The notes below the pieces were generated by a model. It saw only the letters and a program-made list of their open reading frames with translations, was not told the DNA's origin and ran no database searches. DNA of 8,617 bases, taken from NCBI GenBank assembly GCA_019421925.1, contig JAHZEH010000065.1, positions 1-8,617 on the forward strand, read 5' to 3'. Position 1 is the stretch's first letter. Every line of letters begins with the position of its first letter. Source of the stretch: Clostridia bacterium. GTDB taxonomy: Bacteria > Bacillota > Clostridia > Christensenellales > CALWSW01. This document shows positions 6,208 to 8,617 of the stretch, one piece after another. Made by a program: the position numbers and the translations under genes.

Positions 6208-6837
6208 CTAGAGGTTTTTGAGCACGACGCCCTCCACCAGGTCGGCCACATGCTCGCAGGTGTCCATGCACCGCTCCAGATACACATAGATTTCGCGCCA
6301 GGCGATGATCTGCAGGGGATCGTCCATGCATTCGGTGTGCAGGGTGCGCATGGCCTTGGTGAAGAGCCGGTCGCCCTCGCCCTCCAGCTCGTTGATGCGC
6401 ACGATGAACTGGCGCAGGGTCTTGGACTTCTTAAAGTTGGGGAACTCCTCCATCAGCTTCTGCATGGCTTCGCAAATCTCGATGATGAGGGAGGCGAATT
6501 CAATGGAATCGGGCCGGATGTTCTGGGCGTTGTTGGTGTATACGCGGATGAGCACATCCTCAATTTTGTCGATAGCCTCATCGAGGTTTTGGCTCAGGGA
6601 GACGATATCCTCCCGCTCGATGGGGGGCAGGAACTCCTTGGCCAGGGCGCTCATGGTGTGGTGCTTGATGTCGTCCGCACTGTGCTCGATGGCGTGTATC
6701 TCCTCCAGACGCTGGGGCAGGACGCCGGTGTCAAAGTGGGTGAGCGTGTCATGGAGCAGCTTGGCCGCCTTGCAGGCGCTGTCGGCGCTGGCGATAAACG
6801 CGGAAAAATACGGGTCTTCCTTTTCTTTTTTAAACAT
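6208..6837 (-). CDS. DUF47 family PhoU-like protein, Pit accessory protein
   Basis: A 209-residue all-helical cytoplasmic protein of the DUF47/TIGR00153 family, which is related to PhoU and usually encoded beside Pit-type phosphate transporters. PhoU-like acidic metal motifs are visible: E51-HSA-D55 in IEHSADDIKHH, D86-EAI-D90 in NLDEAIDKIED, a segment ELEGEGDRLF in the second half, and the typical C-terminal helix ERCMDTCEHVADLVEGVVLK that ends the family. Length is normal and nothing is missing. It is thought to bind the transporter or metal ions and control phosphate uptake; the precise mechanism in this family is not settled. It begins 21 bases after the transporter gene, with a GAGGGAG ribosome binding site. 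Confidence 0.92.
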   Translation of the reverse strand: MFKKEKEDPYFSAFIASADSACKAAKLLHDTLTHFDTGVLPQRLEEIHAIEHSADDIKHHTMSALAKEFLPPIEREDIVSLSQNLDEAIDKIEDVLIRVYTNNAQNIRPDSIEFASLIIEICEAMQKLMEEFPNFKKSKTLRQFIVRINELEGEGDRLFTKAMRTLHTECMDDPLQIIAWREIYVYLERCMDTCEHVADLVEGVVLKNL

Positions 6838-6858
6838 AGCTTGTTCTCCCTCTCAAAG

Positions 6859-7911
6859 TTAAAACAGAACCATAAAAAGTTTTGCCATCAGATAGCCCAC
6901 CAAACCGCAGCCGGGGAAGGTCAGAATCCAGGTCCATACCATCTCTTTGACCACCTTGAAATTGACGGCGGAGAGGCGTTTTACCGCCCCGACGCCCATG
7001 ATGGCTGTGGTTTTGGTGTGGGTGGTGGAGACCGGCAGCCCGAACAGGGAGGAGAGGAGCAGGCAGAAGGCCGAGGCGATATCCGCCGAGAACCCCTGAT
7101 ATTTTTCAAGCTGCACCATATCCATGCCCACGGATTTGATGATCTTCTTGCCGCCGACTGAGGTACCCAGGGCCATGACAATGGAGCAGAGGATCATCAT
7201 CCAGACAGGCAGTTCCGCTGAGGCTGATTCCCCACTGCCGTTGACCAGCACGATGCCCAGCAGCAGAACGCCCATGAACTTCTGTCCGTCCTGAGCTCCG
7301 TGCATGAAGGACATGGCCGCCCCGCCGAAAATCTGGCCCGCCTTGAAGAAGGAGTCGGTCCTGCGCCGGTCCATGCGGCGGCAGATCACGGTGACGGCCT
7401 TGCAGATGCCATACCCCGAGGCGAAACCCAGGCCGGTGGAGAGCACCAGGCCATAGAGCACTTTAACCCACTCTGCTCCGTTGATGCCCGAAAGCCCCCC
7501 CTGCAGGGCGATGGCAGCGCCGGACAGCCCGGCGATCAGGGCGTGGCTTTCGCTGGTGGGGATGCCGAAATACCAGGCGATAACCGCCCAGAGCACGATG
7601 GCCACCAGCGCCGCGCACAGGGCGATGAGGGCGGTTTCGCTGTTCCCGCCGAAGTTGACCATGTTGGTGATGGTCATAGCGACGGTGGAGTTGATGAGGG
7701 TCATGACGAAAACCCCAAAAAAATTGAACGCCGCCGACATCAAAATAGCCGCACGAACGTTCATGGAACGGGTGGAGACACAGGTTGCAATGGCGTTGGG
7801 TGCGTCCGTCCAGCCATTGACAAAAATGACGGCGAGCGTCAATAGCACTGTGACAAGCAATGTGGGATTGCTTGTCACCTGCTGCCAGAAAAAGGAGAGC
7901 GACAAATCCAT
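6859..7911 (-). CDS. Inorganic phosphate transporter, PiT family
   Basis: A 350-residue polytopic membrane protein that imports inorganic phosphate, typically as a metal-phosphate complex with protons (PF01384). The inverted-repeat signatures are both present. The first repeat has GWTDAPNA (33-40) and GIPTSESHAL (116-125). The second has HGAQDGQKFMG (204-214) and GLPVSTTHTK (291-300). About ten hydrophobic segments surround a basic cytoplasmic stretch (CRRMDRRRTDSFFK, 177-190). Length is short but usual for the compact bacterial subgroup that pairs with DUF47. ATG at 7911 has GAGAGG eight bases upstream. It is the first gene of the pit-DUF47-ywbE operon. Such transporters are commonly the low-affinity, phosphate-replete system, which fits the Pho-box-like repeats lying over the promoter. 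Confidence 0.93.
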   Translation of the reverse strand: MDLSLSFFWQQVTSNPTLLVTVLLTLAVIFVNGWTDAPNAIATCVSTRSMNVRAAILMSAAFNFFGVFVMTLINSTVAMTITNMVNFGGNSETALIALCAALVAIVLWAVIAWYFGIPTSESHALIAGLSGAAIALQGGLSGINGAEWVKVLYGLVLSTGLGFASGYGICKAVTVICRRMDRRRTDSFFKAGQIFGGAAMSFMHGAQDGQKFMGVLLLGIVLVNGSGESASAELPVWMMILCSIVMALGTSVGGKKIIKSVGMDMVQLEKYQGFSADIASAFCLLLSSLFGLPVSTTHTKTTAIMGVGAVKRLSAVNFKVVKEMVWTWILTFPGCGLVGYLMAKLFMVLF

Positions 7912-7951
7912 AATTGAAACCTCTCATGCAGCCCTAATATTTCCTGAAGAA

Positions 7952-7979
7952 TTTACTTCATTTTAACACAGGCTTTACA
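7952..7979 (+). promoter_or_regulatory. Three Pho-box-like direct repeats over the phosphate operon promoter
   Basis: TTTACT (7952-7957), TTAACA (7963-7968) and TTTACA (7974-7979) lie on the plus strand with exact 11-base periodicity. This resembles the PhoP-binding TT(A/T/C)ACA repeats of Bacillus. They overlap the -10 and spacer of the predicted pit promoter, a position that suggests repression. An isolated fourth TTTACA lies at 8003-8008, out of phase. Confidence 0.45.
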
Positions 7980-7988
7980 GGCCCGCAA
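7960..7988 (-). promoter_or_regulatory. Sigma-A promoter for the pit-DUF47-ywbE operon
   Basis: On the minus strand TTGCGG (7988-7983), a 17-base spacer, and TAAAAT (7965-7960). A TG lies one base before the -10, giving an extended -10. Transcription would start near 7953, about 42 bases before the Pit ATG. Confidence 0.6.
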
Positions 7989-8025
7989 GGTTGGACAAAT
8001 ATTTTACAATGGATGGAGAGGAACG

Positions 8026-8051
8026 AAAAAAGGCCGCATTTGCGGCCTTTT
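8026..8051 (-). terminator. Intrinsic terminator of the clostripain-like gene
   Basis: Arms AAAAGGCCGCA (8028-8038) and TGCGGCCTTTT (8041-8051) form a perfect GC-rich stem with a tiny loop. On the minus strand it is followed by six T residues (8031-8026). It starts about 16 bases after the stop of the gene at 8067 and ends that transcript before the Pit promoter. Confidence 0.88.
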
Positions 8052-8066
8052 AACATGGATAGGAGT

Positions 8067-8617
8067 TTATTCTGTCTCGTAGACGCTGATCTCGCCGTCC
8101 TTGCACTCCATTATGACGGTGTCGGACCAGATCTCGCCGCCAAAGACGTCCACAACCCTGTACTGGTAGAGGTAGTCGCCGTCGAGCAGTTCCATCTCCT
8201 CAAGCGTGACCTCGCCGTCGAGGGTGAATCCGCCCATGTTGGAGGTGGCGCTCTCGCCGGTCTCCCAGTTGACGGCCTCAAAGAGCAGCTCTACTTCGTC
8301 GCCGTCCTTGAGCTGGATCACCTCTTTGGCGCTCATGCCCGTCTCGGGGTCCACGCCGTCCCAGACGCCGTGGATTTCATCGTGTCCGTTCTCCCCGTCA
8401 TCCCAGAGATAGCTGGCCCGCAGGTTGGTCTTCTGGCCGTTGAGGAGAATGGGGATGGTATAGACGTTGTAGGTCTCCGTTTCGGCGATGAGGGTGGGAG
8501 CGCAGTAGCTGCCGTTCAGGGAGGCCCACACCCCCCGGAAGTTATCCCGGAAGAGACCGTTTTCCCAGTCGCCGTCGATGTCGTTGTCAAAGCCCATGAG
8601 CATATACTCGTTGTAGT
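8067..8617 (-). CDS. C-terminal part of an acidic secreted-type protein, probably clostripain-family tail domain (partial)
   Basis: The visible 182 residues end at TAA 8069-8067, and the frame stays open to the right edge (upstream of MLMGFDND it reads YNEY), so the true start is outside the window. An internal ATG at 8603 has no ribosome binding site and should not be taken as the start. The sequence is acidic, lacks membrane segments, and is rich in aromatic beta-strand patterns: YNVYTIPILLNGQKTNLRAS, then VWDGVDPETGMSAKEVIQLK, DGDEVELLFE, and YQYRVVDVFGGEIWSD. From memory this resembles the beta-rich domain after the peptidase C11 (clostripain) domain in gut Clostridia proteins, where a ligand-like LLNGE segment, a large-loop AGD segment and a final TDIYxQxYW segment recur. 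The catalytic His and Cys would be upstream and are not visible, so the assignment is tentative. Confidence 0.55.
   Translation of the reverse strand, partial: YNEYMLMGFDNDIDGDWENGLFRDNFRGVWASLNGSYCAPTLIAETETYNVYTIPILLNGQKTNLRASYLWDDGENGHDEIHGVWDGVDPETGMSAKEVIQLKDGDEVELLFEAVNWETGESATSNMGGFTLDGEVTLEEMELLDGDYLYQYRVVDVFGGEIWSDTVIMECKDGEISVYETE

Noticed and set aside
5980..7161. Long plus-strand open frame (393 codons) across the ywbE-DUF47-pit region
   Set aside because: It is antisense to three well-recognised genes, crosses their boundaries and has no ribosome binding site or recognisable domain.
8570..8603. EF-hand-like calcium loop (DNDIDGDWE) in the partial right-edge gene
   Set aside because: The D-x-D-x-D-G start fits, but the required acidic residue at loop position 12 is missing and no flanking helices are evident. 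It is better taken as an acidic beta-domain segment.

Overview
The window looks like chromosomal DNA of a fairly GC-rich, anaerobic, gut-type Clostridia (Oscillospiraceae-like). This is an inference from strong AGGAGG-type ribosome binding sites, sigma-A-like promoters, and the gene families present (PucR-type regulator, extracytoplasmic flavin reductase lipoprotein, Pit/DUF47 pair, YwbE, and a clostripain-like secreted protein tail). There are no RNA genes, CRISPR arrays or insertion sequences, and no gap between genes exceeds about 205 bases.

Left block (1-2394, all minus strand): an operon of an ABC ATPase and an ABC-2 permease (ATGA start/stop overlap), followed 22 bases later by a small membrane protein gene. 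The frame of that last gene stays open beyond its TAG stop and reads directly into the FMN-binding start of a flavodoxin, which runs off the left edge. It therefore looks like one membrane-flavodoxin gene broken, or interrupted, by a single amber codon in its fourth membrane helix.

Centre block (2525-5977): a PucR/CdaR-type regulator on the minus strand and, divergently, a 662-residue lipoprotein flavin reductase on the plus strand. The reductase has an FAD_binding_2 (fumarate-reductase-like) core and a C-terminal FMN_bind domain with a covalent-flavinylation motif. The divergent region holds a perfect 10-bp-arm palindrome, a second 7-bp-arm inverted repeat and a good promoter for the regulator. 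The active-site positions that define fumarate and urocanate reductases appear to be replaced, so the substrate is probably different and unknown. This regulator-reductase pair is the best candidate in the window for an undescribed respiratory system. A long perfect hairpin separates it from the convergent operon to its right.

Right block (5998-8617, minus strand): a phosphate operon of a Pit-type transporter, its DUF47/PhoU-like partner and a YwbE-family small protein. It is preceded by a promoter overlapped by three 11-bp-spaced TTWACA-like repeats that resemble a Pho box. Upstream of it, beyond a clear intrinsic terminator, is the C-terminal end of an acidic protein that resembles the tail domain of clostripain-family proteases and is cut by the right edge.
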